From Darksidea phi (Eukaryota > Ascomycota > Dothideomycetes > Pleosporales > Lentitheciaceae), in assembly GCA_030770425.1 (NCBI GenBank), contig JASJFT010000040.1, positions 1 to 64,000 on the forward strand: a DNA stretch of 64,000 nt. The letters run 5' to 3'. The notes beneath the pieces were generated by a model that saw only the letters and a list, made by a program, of their open reading frames with translations, did no database searches and was not told where the DNA came from. Made by a program: the position numbers and the translations under genes. Positions 25,861 to 36,978 of the stretch are shown one piece after another; the first letter of the stretch is position 1; each line of letters opens with the position of its first letter.

Positions 25861-28800
25861 CGTTCTTAAGTTCGATATTAGTAACTACTTCGGTATCTTC
25901 TAGTACTAGTTCTAGTAATAATATATAAAATACCGGATATATTCTTATACCCTTAGCTAGCTTTAGTCTATAGTTAACTAGTTCTATTTTTTCTTTAATT
26001 TCGAATAGTCTAATTTATAAATTATCTAGTTTATTATATAGTTATTTAGTTTTTAAATTTTATTATAAAAGGAAAACTTTATCCCCTCTCTTAAGGGTTA
26101 ATCCCTTAAGCCTTCTTTTATTTACTATTTTAGCTATTATAAGATTCCTATATACTATCTATACGCTAAGTTCTTTATATAGTTCTTATATTAAATAGAC
26201 TTTCTCTTCTACTCTAGTAGATATACTCTTAATATCCTTTAGATCTCTATAAGTTATTAGCTTATATCCGTAGTTTATATAATATAATAAGTATCTAGTT
26301 ATTATAGACTTTTTACTATTATATACTAGTTATATTATTAGTAGTAATTTAACCTAGTTATTCTATAACTTATTAATATAGAATCTAAGATACTCTTCTA
26401 GGGTCTAGTTCGTTTATTCTATCTAACTATCTATTTATAAATAAAAACTAGTTAATAACTTTCTTTTAATTTCTAGTTTTACGAGTAGTATACTCTAAAA
26501 CTTTAAAATAAATAATTTATCTCTATTTATAAGAATTTATTCTAGTAATCTATAATTAGTAATAAGTATCCTTTTAATCTTATAAGCTATATTTTCTACT
26601 ATAATTACTTTATTTATTAGGATAAAGTATACTACCTTAGTTAATCGGTCTATAATTATTATAATCGTATTATATAATCTTCCTAATTCTAGTTTTAATA
26701 ATAGTAATAGCTTTACTATAAAGTCTATTATAATATAAGTCTATAGTCGTATAGGTAGTACTAGTAGTTAGAGTAACCTATAGGACTTATATCTCTTAGA
26801 TTTATTCTTAGAATATTTTAAATAGTTATCTATTACTTTCTAAACTTCCTCTCTTATATTAGTAAGTAGATATTCTCTATCTATATATCTAACTATTTCG
26901 TCGATTTCTAGGTATCCTAGTATCTTACTCTTATAAATTTCCTATATTAAGTTTTCTCTAAGATTTAGTAATATATAAAGTCTTATCTTTAAGTTATTCT
27001 TTAGAGCGGAGTATTCTTTCTTACTAAAAAGTATTCTATCTTTCTCTACTCCTCTATTACTTTCTTAGATAAGTTCTTAGGCCCTTTTCTACTATTTTTC
27101 TTTAATATCTACTACTATTATAATTTTCGCTAGTCTTATATAGTTATAAATAAGAGTTCCGTTAGACTTCTTTTATAGGACTAGTTTATATATAATAGGT
27201 TTATTAATACCTCGAAGATTTAATCTTCTACTAAGAGTATCTACTACTCTATTTAGTATTTCTAGCTAGTAACTTATTTTAAAGTTATAGTCCGCTAGTA
27301 ATTCTAACTATTAGAATTATTATTAATTAAGTTTCTTTATAGTTATAAAACTTATAAGGTTTTAATAGTCTATAATAATTTCGATTTTATACTTAACTCC
27401 TATAAGCTATAGTCTCTATTATTCGAATACTAATATAATAGCGCTAAGTTCCTTATTATAAATATTATAGTTTACTTCTTTTTTACTAAACTTATATAAG
27501 TAGTAGAATATTAATCTCTATTTTCTATCTTCCTCTTATTAGATAAGTATTACTTCTAGTACGTAGTCTAATATATTCGTTTCTACTTTAAGAGGTCTTA
27601 TCGGGTCGTATATCTATAATATAGGTACTAATATAAATAGATTCTTAAGCTTATTAAAAGCTTTTTATTATTTCTAATTCTACTAGAATTCTTTTTCTTT
27701 CTTAGTTACTTCTATAAGTAGAGCCGTAATCTTTAAGTAGTCTTTAATAAACTTCTAATAAAAGTTAGTAAATTCTAAAAAGGATTATATATTCTTAACT
27801 AATATTAGGATTAGCTATTCTCTTATAGTCTATATCTTTTTAGGGTTTATAGATACTTCTTCTCGCGAAATAATAAAATCTAAATATTTAGTTTCTATCT
27901 TATAGAATTTATACTTATTTAGATAAAGTAGTAGTTTATTTTACTATAACTTTTATAATACTTTCTTTATATATTCTTTATATTCTTCTAGTATCCCTTT
28001 ACTATATATAAGAATATCGTCTAGATATACTATATAGAATACGTTTAAGTATTTATTTAATATCTTATTAATAACTAACTAAAATATTACTAGTATATTT
28101 ATTAATCTAAATAGTATAACTTTATATTCGTAAAGTCTATATTAGGTCTTAAATATTATATACTTTTTATATCCTCTTACTATTTAAATTCTATAAAATT
28201 CTTTTCTAATATCGAATTTCGTAATCTACTTAACTTCTTAGAGTCGGTCTATAAGTTCTCTAATTAGTAGTAATAGATATCTATTTTTTTTTATAATATT
28301 ATTTAAGTATCTATAGTCTATATAAAGTTATAACTTCCTATTCTTCTTTAAAATAAATAAAACTAGTAATATTATAGAGCTTTAACTTTCTCTAATATAT
28401 CCTCTTTCTAAGTTCTTTATTAAGTACTCTTTTAATTCTTCTTATTAATCTACTATTAATAAGTATATAAATCTAGGCTTAAGCTTTATATCCTTCTCTA
28501 GATATATCTTATAATCCTATTTCTAGTACTCTAATAAATTAGTATCTAGATATTCTTTAAATAACTCTCGGAATTTCTTATAGTCTTAAGATATTATTAG
28601 TTATAGTCCTTTCTATACGGTTATAACTCTTTATACTATAATAATACTAACTCTTTATAAGTTTTTCTTATAGATTCTCGTAATCTTATAAGGTAAAATT
28701 AAGTTTATTCTTCCTTTCTAGGGTATATACTAGATCTCGCGGCTAGATCTATCTAGTCTTCTAATTTCTATAACTTAAGCTACCTACTTATAGCCTAGTA

Positions 28801-31500
28801 CTTTATATAGCTTCTAATCTATTTATAGATTATATTTTACTAGCTAATTATAACTAATAATTATATTAATATTTCTAATTTCTATAATATTAAATTTATA
28901 ATAGTCTTTAATATTCTTTATCTTTAGAGTTACTTCTTATATTTTAAGGTAAATTATACCTCCTCTATATTTTATAGATAATCTATCTCTAAGTTCTACT
29001 TATATAGGTTTCGTCTTAGTTTAGTAGAGAATTCTATATTTCTTTACTATCTATAATAATAGAAGTATAAACTCTACTTTATTATTTACTATAGCTTAGA
29101 CTTCCCGTCTATAAATCCGTACGTCTACTTCTAATCTAGTTAGTTATTAGATACTTTCTTATACGATTTATAAAGTTATCTTTTAAATACTTTTATTAGT
29201 ACGACTCTTATATAGCTAATAATAACCTAGTTTTTTAGCTTATTATCGTAGATAACCTAATTCTTAGAATCGTTATCTAGTTCTTAAATCTTATCCTAGT
29301 ATTTTCTAGATCTATATTAAAACGTAGAATAATATTTATTAGGTCTAGGTTCTCCTTTTAACTAGAAGAATAAGCCGTTTACTCGTTCCTAATTTAGGTC
29401 TATTACCTTTCTAGCTTTAATAGGTAGATTCTAGTTTAATACCTCTCGTAGCCCTTCTTTCTAGCTTTCTTTTAACGATGGTACGTCCTTATAACTAATT
29501 TTAACCTTTTCTCCGTTATTCTAGACGTTATAGTACCCTTACTATATTTCTAGGACTCGTAGCTATCTTCTAACCTTTAGGTTATTTAGATTATTTTAGT
29601 TCTATAGCTAATAACTATACCTATTATACTATTCGACTAGATATTCTTATCTTTAAAGATTCGGGTAGAAGATATTCTCTTCTCTTCTAGTCGTAAGCTC
29701 TCTTTATACTAGGTATAGAATATATAACCTATTATAATATATCTAATATATTACTTTATAGTTAGGTTTCTAATATATAATCCTATAGTTAATATCCTAT
29801 TTATACTTCTTAGTATCTACTTTAGTTAGTCCTTATAGCTATCGTCCTATAGTATATTTTATTAGGAAATATTTCTCGTATTTATTATTATAGTAATCGT
29901 TTTATTTTAGTTATCCTTACTCTTTATATACTATAATCTAATTCTTATAGTCGTATATATAGTATTTAGTTATTAGATATTCTTTATTAAGAAGATATAT
30001 ATATAGATAATCTTCTAGAAAAATTATAGTATTCTCCTTTTATTATATATAGTACTTATACTATTCTATATAGTAGGTCTATAATAAGGTATTATAACCT
30101 CGATTCTTATAGTTCTATATTACCTTATAGCCCTCTAGTTCTTAAAGCTTTAGGGTCTACCCTATTACTATCTACTCTTAGTTACTAGTAACGTAGATTA
30201 GCTCTCTTATCTTAGTATAGTATTTAGTAATATATTAACTATTACTATACTTCTAGTATTTATTATATACTAATTATCGGAAAACTATTTTTATACTAAC
30301 CTTCTCTAGCTTATTAAGTCTTAATTCTTTAATCTTAAGCTTTAGGTCTTCTTATTAATAAGGGATTTCCTCGTCTATACTTTCTATTACGTCGAACTAA
30401 CCCTCTAGAAATAATTCCTAATTATTCTTCTAGTAGATACTTCTAATTATATTAATATATTTAGCGCCCTTCTAGTTATCTATATTCTTTTTCTTATTAT
30501 TATATTCTTTAGCGAAGTATTCCTATATACTATAATATAGATATACTTTCTTATCTTACCGTTATTTTATCTTATTTACTAGAACTTTCTATAGCTTCTT
30601 ATCTTATTCGTATTTTTTATTCTTTAGATATTTTCTTTTTTAGACTATATCGATATCTATTTTATTATAACCTCTATAGAATCTATATTTAGAAGCTAAC
30701 TACTTCTTCTTATAAACTTTAACTAGTCCTATAGTATTTCGCTTTTCGAGTACTCGTTTATATAGTTAGTTATCGATATAGATTATTATTTTAATTAATT
30801 CTACTAGGTTATCTAGTTTCTTAAGTCTAGATAGCTTATTCTTAACTACTTTCTTAAGTCTATTATAGTATATAACTATAAGAGAAGTATCGTTCTAATC
30901 GATCTTATACTATAGTTATTTAAATTCGGTAGTATAGACTCCTATTAACTTTATCTATTTTAGTCTCTAGATCTTATATTCCGTCTACTAGACCTTATTA
31001 ATATCTCTAAAGACTATATATATTTATTTCTTAAAGGAGTTCTAATCTATAAATACTACTTTTATTTCGTTATATTACTTTATTAGAGTTTCTTCGTTAG
31101 CTATATAGTTATCGACTAGGGATTATATCTATACTACTACTTTTTCTATTATATATATACCTACTATAAGAATCCTATCCTAATCGTTAGTAAATATAGT
31201 AGAGTTAAATTAATAGTATAGATCTATCTATATAAGAAATAGCTTTAGACCTTTCTTATTATTATCGTACCTTTTAGGTATCTTAACTTTTACTTTACTA
31301 CTAAGTCCTACTCTTACCTATTATAATACTTCTTATAGTAATACTATAGCCTATTATATCTCTACTATCTAAGCTACCTATTACTAAATAAGGGTAGCTA
31401 GATCTATCGTTAGAGCTTCTATTATACTTCCTCTAGAAGTATTACGTAAGCTAGATAGAGTTACTATATTTAATATAATCTAGATTTAAGATAGTTAATA

Positions 31501-31935
31501 TATTATATATTATATATACTTTAATATAGAATCTAGATTAGGGTCGATAGTACGTTTATCGTACTATTAGATTTTAATAGATTAAGATTAAGTTAATAAA
31601 TTCTATTACTAGAATAACTACTTAAGAAAAGATTTAATCTTATTCCTAAGTATTAGATAAACTAAAGAGAATTAACTATAAGAAATTAAAATAGAAAGTC
31701 TAAGAGATCCTCTACCCTCTTATACCTATCCTTATTCCTTAAGGTAGTAGTAGTAGTAGTAGAAGTAGTAACTTCTATAGCTTCTATAACTTCTATAGTA
31801 GTTATAAAAGTTATTATCTTAGTAACTTCTATAACTTCTAAGTTACGTAATATTAGATTACTAACTAAGCGTAGCTCGACTATCTTAGCTACGTTAAAGC
31901 TTACTCTATATCCTTCTAATCCTAGGGTTATAATA
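31501..31935 (-). repeat. LTR of Gypsy B (5' in element orientation)
   Basis: 435 bases, with one additional GTA triplet relative to the partner at 24495-24926. It begins 'tattatatatta' where the partner has 'tattatacgtta', illustrating CpG loss. Confidence 0.9.
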
Positions 31936-31940
31936 TAAAG
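31936..31940. repeat. Target-site duplication, right copy (TAAAG), Gypsy B
   Basis: An exact match to 24490-24494. Element C sequence resumes after it. Confidence 0.9.
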
Positions 31941-33536
31941 AACTTTTTTTTACTAAATTCGCGAAGAGCTTATAGAAACCTTACTAAATAAGAAAAAACC
32001 TAAATCTAAACTAGTTTAGACTAGTCTAGATTAAAAGAGTCTTAAATAATCTAAAAAATTTTAAGTATAATATACTAAGGCTAGAAAGACTAAATATATA
32101 CTAAAATAGCTATATTAAATATCTACTAGTCCTAAATTATACTAAAAATATCTAGTTATCTACTAGATCTATACTATTAGCTTTAATTAGCTTAGTCCTT
32201 ATCTTAATCTTTATAAGAGAATCTAATAAAGTCTTACTAAATACTTTTATCTTCTTTTTACTTAAGATAATATACTCGACTAGAGTTTAGATCTACTTCT
32301 ACTAGGTATTTATTATCTTACTTAGATTACTAAATCTTATACCTAAATTATTTTAAAAAGATTAAATAGCCCTAGACTAGTCTAGAAAAGGTAAAATTAA
32401 CTTATATTAATATTCTTAATAGTAAACTTAACTAAATAAATCTTATAAATCTTCTTTTATATTTTAGTTTAGTCTAAAACTCTAGTATTTATATAAATAG
32501 TAGAACTTAAGTATAATAAGATCTTAAAAGAGTTAATAAACTTATCCTATATAATTCTAAACTAGATTAGTCTAGATTACTTTAGATCGATCTAGTATAC
32601 CTATACTAGAAGCTAATTAAGTACCTTCTTACTAGTCTTCTTTATCTAAAGTCTATTCTTTATAGATAAATCTAATAGATTTAAAATACTTATAGTTAGG
32701 TATAGATTTAATAGAATAGTTAGTAGTATTTTAATTATAATTCTAGTTACTTTCTTTAGAGCTTATACGTCTTAAATTAGTCTAAAATCCTAGAGGTTAC
32801 TTTAAAACTACTTATCTAATAGTAGTTTCGCCCTTTTAAACTATACTTAAGATAGTAGAGAATATCTAACTAGTCTTTAGTAGTAATTTAATCTAATTTA
32901 ATATAAACTCGTCTAGATTATACCTAAGAGTCCTTTTTAAGATAGAATTAATAGAAATAAAGAGTTTTCTATTTATTCTTAATAATATTATTATAGAGAT
33001 CTATAAAGTAAATTATATAAGAATTAAATAAGATTAATATATAAAGCTTAGTTTTAATAAGAAGTTTCTTATAAGTAGTATTTAAAGATAATATAATCTA
33101 GTTTAAAAGAATCTCGACTAGTCTTAATAGATAGTAATTATATTTATTAGATCTAAATAAACTATAAAGTAGAATAGAGAAACTTAACGAGAGCTAGAGA
33201 AATATTAAAAAGATTAATTAGGACTAAATTAATCTAGATTAGTCTAAATCGACCTAGAAGTCTATAAGCTATAGAAAGAAGAAAACTTACTAAACTAGAA
33301 AGGATTATAGTAGGGGATTATTATTAGAGAAAAGATCTAGATAGCTAATAAGTACTATATATACTATAGTCCGATATACTACTAGATTATATAATCTACT
33401 AGTATATTCTATAGAGTAATATTATTATAGACTAATTTTTTTAACCCTATAATTTTCTCTTACTAACTTAGGGCTAAGACTAGACTAGGCTAGACTAAAG
33501 GCTCGAAGGTAAGTCTTATAAAGGGGAGGGACTTTA

Positions 33537-33808
33537 TAATAGATTATAACCCTCCTCTAGTCTAGAATACCCTTAGCTAGTCTAGGCTCTATACTATACT
33601 AGGTTCTATTAGACCTCGACTATATTTCCTAAGAAACTATCTCTATTCGGGGCTAGCTAGATACTTATACCCCCGTTACTCCTAACTTAAAAAGGTAAAG
33701 ATTTACCTTATATAGATAGCTATAATTTAGACTACTTAAGTCTAATCTATTCTAGATTATATCTTTACTACCTAGGCCGGCGCTATAAGTACCGATTCTA
33801 TTTTTATA
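33537..33808 (+). repeat. 3' LTR of Gypsy C
   Basis: Partner of 18898-19169, same length. The purine-rich tract 'aaggggaggga' just upstream supports plus-strand orientation of the element. Confidence 0.8.
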
Positions 33809-35389
33809 GATAAGAATAAAGAGAAGTAGTAAATATATAAAGGATAGGAAGCTAAGATAATAATACTATAGGGTATAATATAGATCTATATAAATAAAAT
33901 AATCTAACTATTAAGAATTATAATAGTATAAGAGGCTAACGTATCTAATATACTAGTACTATAGATAAATTACTAATAATATAGAAAATATAAGATATAA
34001 GAGAAATAAATATAATATTTAAATATTATATTAAGTCTAATATATATATAATAGCTACTATTATCTATATATTTAAAAATAATTAAATTACTATATATAG
34101 TATACGGAAATAAAGTATAGCTAATAATATATAGTATAATAATCTATACTTAATAAATATCTACTAAATAATAGTAATTTATACTATAAGCTATAGTATA
34201 AATATTACTATATATAATTACTAGAATTATATTTATATTATAAGCTATAGTATAAATATTATTATATATAATTACTAAAATTATATATTTATAATAAAGT
34301 TATATAAATAGATTATATTATATAGATATTATATAAGTATATAATTTAGCGACTAGTTATAAAGAATATTAAGTAATATTAAGTAATATTAAATAGTATT
34401 AGAGGTATAGAGAGTATAGAGCGTATATACTATAGATATAGACTACCTACTAGCTATATTAACTTATAATAAACCTTTTACTAATATATACTAAGTATAA
34501 AGTACTATTTATCTTAGTATAATATATCTTACTATAAAATATAGTAAATAAAGTAATACTAAGGAATTAGATAATACTAGATAGTATATAATATCTTATA
34601 GTAAAATATACTAAATAAGACTTAAACTAGATTAGACGGAAATTCTAAAGAGAACTACTAATAATAATATAGTTAGCTAGTACTAAATCCTTATCTTAAG
34701 ATATAGATATATTATAGATTTCTTTTTATAAATAAATTAGAAGTATATATTTTAAGAATTAAGTATCTTAAAAACTTAGAACTATCTTCTTCTATTATAA
34801 AACTATTAGATAATATATTTTAATACTATTATACTTTCCTAAAAGAGGTCTTCGTACTAGAAATTCTAATAAAGAAATAATCTTTTAATATAGGATTTAA
34901 GAAGGACGTAAAGATAGTAGTTAAATAAGTTTTAATTAAATAAAATAAGAATTCCTTAGTCTATATAAAGAGGATTAAAATTTTATTAAAATTAGATAAT
35001 AACTCCCCTTAAATAAAGTCTAAGTTATTTATTTATATTATATTATTAAAGTAATAATTAGTTTTTAAATAGCTTTAGTATAATTTCTATACTAGTCTAC
35101 GTAGATCTAGTAAAAGTATAGATAAAGTACTTAAATCTATTATCTATAGTTTTAACTATATACTATTTAAACTTTAATATTTCTTCTATAGTTTTAATTA
35201 TATACTATTTAAACTTTAATATTTCTCTTATAATCTTAGTAGGTTTATTATATAGTATATCTTATAGTCTTTACCTATATAATAGTACTAATTAAGAAGT
35301 AGATTAATAAAATTTAACCCGTATAACTACCTCGTTAATAGACTTAGAGGTAACTAATATTATTTATAATACCTTAGCTTTATTATAAA
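33809..35389. other. AT-rich RIP-mutated DNA with short duplications
   Basis: No gene is readable. Two short tandem duplications are present: a 54-base one around 34182-34289 (each copy contains 'ataagctatagtataaatat') and a 42-base one at 35144-35227 (core 'ctatagttttaactatatac'). The CA/TG shortage continues through this stretch, although no transposon motif was found, so it may be relics of elements or flanking DNA mutated by RIP spreading. Confidence 0.6.
35144..35227. repeat. 42-base tandem duplication
   Basis: Two adjacent copies (35144-35185 and 35186-35227), nearly identical, sharing 'tactatttaaactttaatat'. Confidence 0.8.
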
Positions 35390-36374
35390 AGAAGTATATA
35401 GATAGAACTTATACTAAGAAGCTTAGACCTAGTTTTATACTTCCCTTTCTTATTAATAATTAGCTAACCCTTCTTATCTATCTCGGCTTCTCTATATTCT
35501 ACCTTAATAAAGTCGTACCGGTATATTATATAGATAAGAATAACTCTAAACTCTAGATTAGTAAGTTCCTAACTAATATAGTTTCGTAGTCTACGCTTAA
35601 ATTATCTCTACGCGCTAATAGGGATCTTACTCGCTCCCGTCGTTAACCTATCCGTTTCCACCGTTGTACTACTAGTATCGATGTCGCCTACCCATCGCCT
35701 AGGTACAAAGTCGTCCGCTGTCTCTCTATATACTTTGCGGTCACGCTGGATAAGGTGGTAACAGATATAAAGCACGCACTCGTCCAGACATACCTCTTCT
35801 GTTACGTGGCGCGCAGTTCGGAAGTTGAGTGCTCTGATTTCTATACAAGCTAAGTATCTAACTATTTATACAGAGAGAGTCCCTAGTACAGACTACCTAG
35901 GGACTACTCTTAATTAAGCGTTTCCCCGTTTCCTTAGTTTCACCCTACTAATCGTTACTTTTAGGGAATCTCCTCATCGAACGGAGTCCTGAAGCGTTCT
36001 GTTGAGCAGACAGCCGTGACATCTTCTCCGTTCGACGTGCGGACTTTGAGTCCATTGTGCGACATGCGCGCCGATGCTGCTGGAGGCCACCGCCGCAATG
36101 TTTCTTTGATGCATGCAGAGGTGTACACGAGCGCTTTCATAGTTTCCTCAGGACGCACAAGGAAAACCTCCTTGGGATCTGAGTCACCGAATATAGCGTC
36201 GTGCTCGGCTCGTACCTTTGCCAGACATTCCGGGTGGATAGAGAGTTCGTAGAACACTCTCTGTATCAAAATGGAGGTCGTGTCGTGTCCAGCAAAAAGG
36301 AATGTTTTTATCTGATCCGAGATACTCTGCAAGATCAGAGGTGTCAAGGCGAGAGCAAGGACGGAGCGATCTTT
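35390..36374 (-). pseudogene. Cytochrome P450 pseudogene, half RIP-mutated
   Basis: Parts of a fungal P450 read on the minus strand. The upstream part (about 36374-35990) keeps the I-helix motif AGHDTTS and the K-helix ExxR ('KETLRRWPPAAS'), with normal codons. After a frame break and about 130 bases that do not fit, the family sequence resumes at about 35815-35650 ('ETADDFVPRRWVGD'). It then runs into the AT-rich block to about 35390. There the haem loop is visible as 'FKRRLRNYIS' (35569-35601), where FxRGPRNCIG is expected; the axial Cys codon is TAT (35578-35580) and Trp, Pro and Gln codons are stops or altered. The N-terminal half is missing, cut at the inverted-repeat element. The gene is non-functional. 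Family assignment is firm; the CYP family number is not resolved. Confidence 0.85.
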
Positions 36375-36413
36375 TGTATCACGCGCACCCCAGCTAGCTG
36401 CGCACCCGAAGAC

Positions 36414-36732
36414 CCACCAAAAATCGCAAAAACGGCCCCCCTGCAATTTTAAAAACGCCTTATTAGTATCTTCTAGAACTTTATAACAATTATTTACCCT
36501 CTATTTTAGGGTATTTAATAGACCTATAGAAGAATATACTGAATAGTTCTAGAGATATTAGAATTTGATATTAAATCGGCCCCCAAACCTTTATATCTTG
36601 ATAACGGCTAGGCTTATTATTATATAACGTTACTAGAGTACCGGAGTAGATAGAAAAGGTTGGTTATTAAGTTTTGTACGATGTTACTGTCTCGTTGAAA
36701 TTGCAGGGGGCCGTTTTTGCGATTTTTGGTGG
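36414..36732. mobile_element. MITE-like element with about 35-base inverted terminal repeats
   Basis: The left end (36414-36449) and right end (36698-36732) are near-perfect inverted copies; the outer part reads 'ccaccaaaaatcgcaaaaac'. They differ mainly by one extra C in the run after 'acgg'. The 247-base interior is AT-rich and has no open frame. Size (319 bases), terminal inverted repeats and lack of coding fit a miniature inverted-repeat transposable element. I could not find a clear target duplication, so the family is unknown. It lies at the point where the P450 pseudogene loses homology, and ends about 250 bases upstream of the NLR start codon. Confidence 0.75.
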
Positions 36733-36978
36733 TTTTTGGGGTGGGCCACTGACTGATTCGGGCCACTGACTGATAAGACACGTTAGAAAAACTAGGCTTA
36801 CGGAATCTGCAGCAGCTTCGGCTGGCGCTGCAGTCGACCTCGCAGACGACCTTGCCAAGCAGGCAAACGATCGGGCCGAGGAAACGCCGCCGTCTACGCG
36901 TACTCGTCCGCGATGGGCCAGAGTGCCTCTTACGATACACTCTCTTCTCCCACGCCATAGTCGCGCGCGCGCGACAGT
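36733..36978. promoter_or_regulatory. Upstream region of the NLR gene, with a 15-base direct repeat
   Basis: About 246 bases of ordinary composition between the MITE-like element and the NLR start codon. A 15-base direct repeat 'gggccactgactgat' occurs at 36743-36757 and 36760-36774. A CG-alternating run ('gcgcgcgcg') lies at about 36963-36972, just before the ATG. No clear TATA box was seen. Confidence 0.4.

Larger units (their letters stand above)
24495..31935 (-). mobile_element. Ty3/Gypsy LTR retrotransposon B, RIP-inactivated, nested in C
   Basis: A 7,441-base element with LTRs at 24495-24926 (432 bases) and 31501-31935 (435 bases), flanked by a perfect TAAAG duplication. Pol is on the minus strand. 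Reverse transcriptase still reads the intact family motif 'VYLDDILIYS' at about 28000-28030. The integrase 'FHPQTDGQTE'-type block lies at about 26409-26450, with stops replacing Gln and Arg. The ends on the minus strand (TATTATAACCC and a terminal AATA) fit an original TG...CA. It is distinct in LTR sequence from A and C. It lies inside element C, so it integrated later. Confidence 0.9.
18898..33808 (+). mobile_element. Ty3/Gypsy LTR retrotransposon C, split by element B
   Basis: The outer, older element of a nest. Near-identical terminal blocks at 18898-19169 and 33537-33808 act as its LTRs. Pol reads on the plus strand: reverse transcriptase 'IYLNNILIYS' at about 21516-21546 (family YLDDILIYS, with the Asp codons mutated), then RNase H and integrase. 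The integrase block 'FYP.IN...T' at about 23292-23325 corresponds to FHPQTDGQTE after RIP. A purine-rich tract (33520-33531) lies just upstream of the right LTR, as expected for plus-strand priming. Element B with its duplication (24490-31940) interrupts it, as does an assembly gap. No perfect 5-base duplication was found. The 4-base 'gata' at 18894-18897 and 33809-33812 is possible. Confidence 0.8.

Noticed and set aside
35879..35904. Palindrome 'agtccctag...ctagggact'
   Set aside because: A single 9-base stem is too little to call a terminator or transposon end; it lies in non-aligning DNA inside the P450 pseudogene.
36201..36958. Short frames ending or passing through 'PPKIAKTAP' on both strands
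   Set aside because: They are translations of the inverted terminal repeats of the MITE-like element, not proteins.
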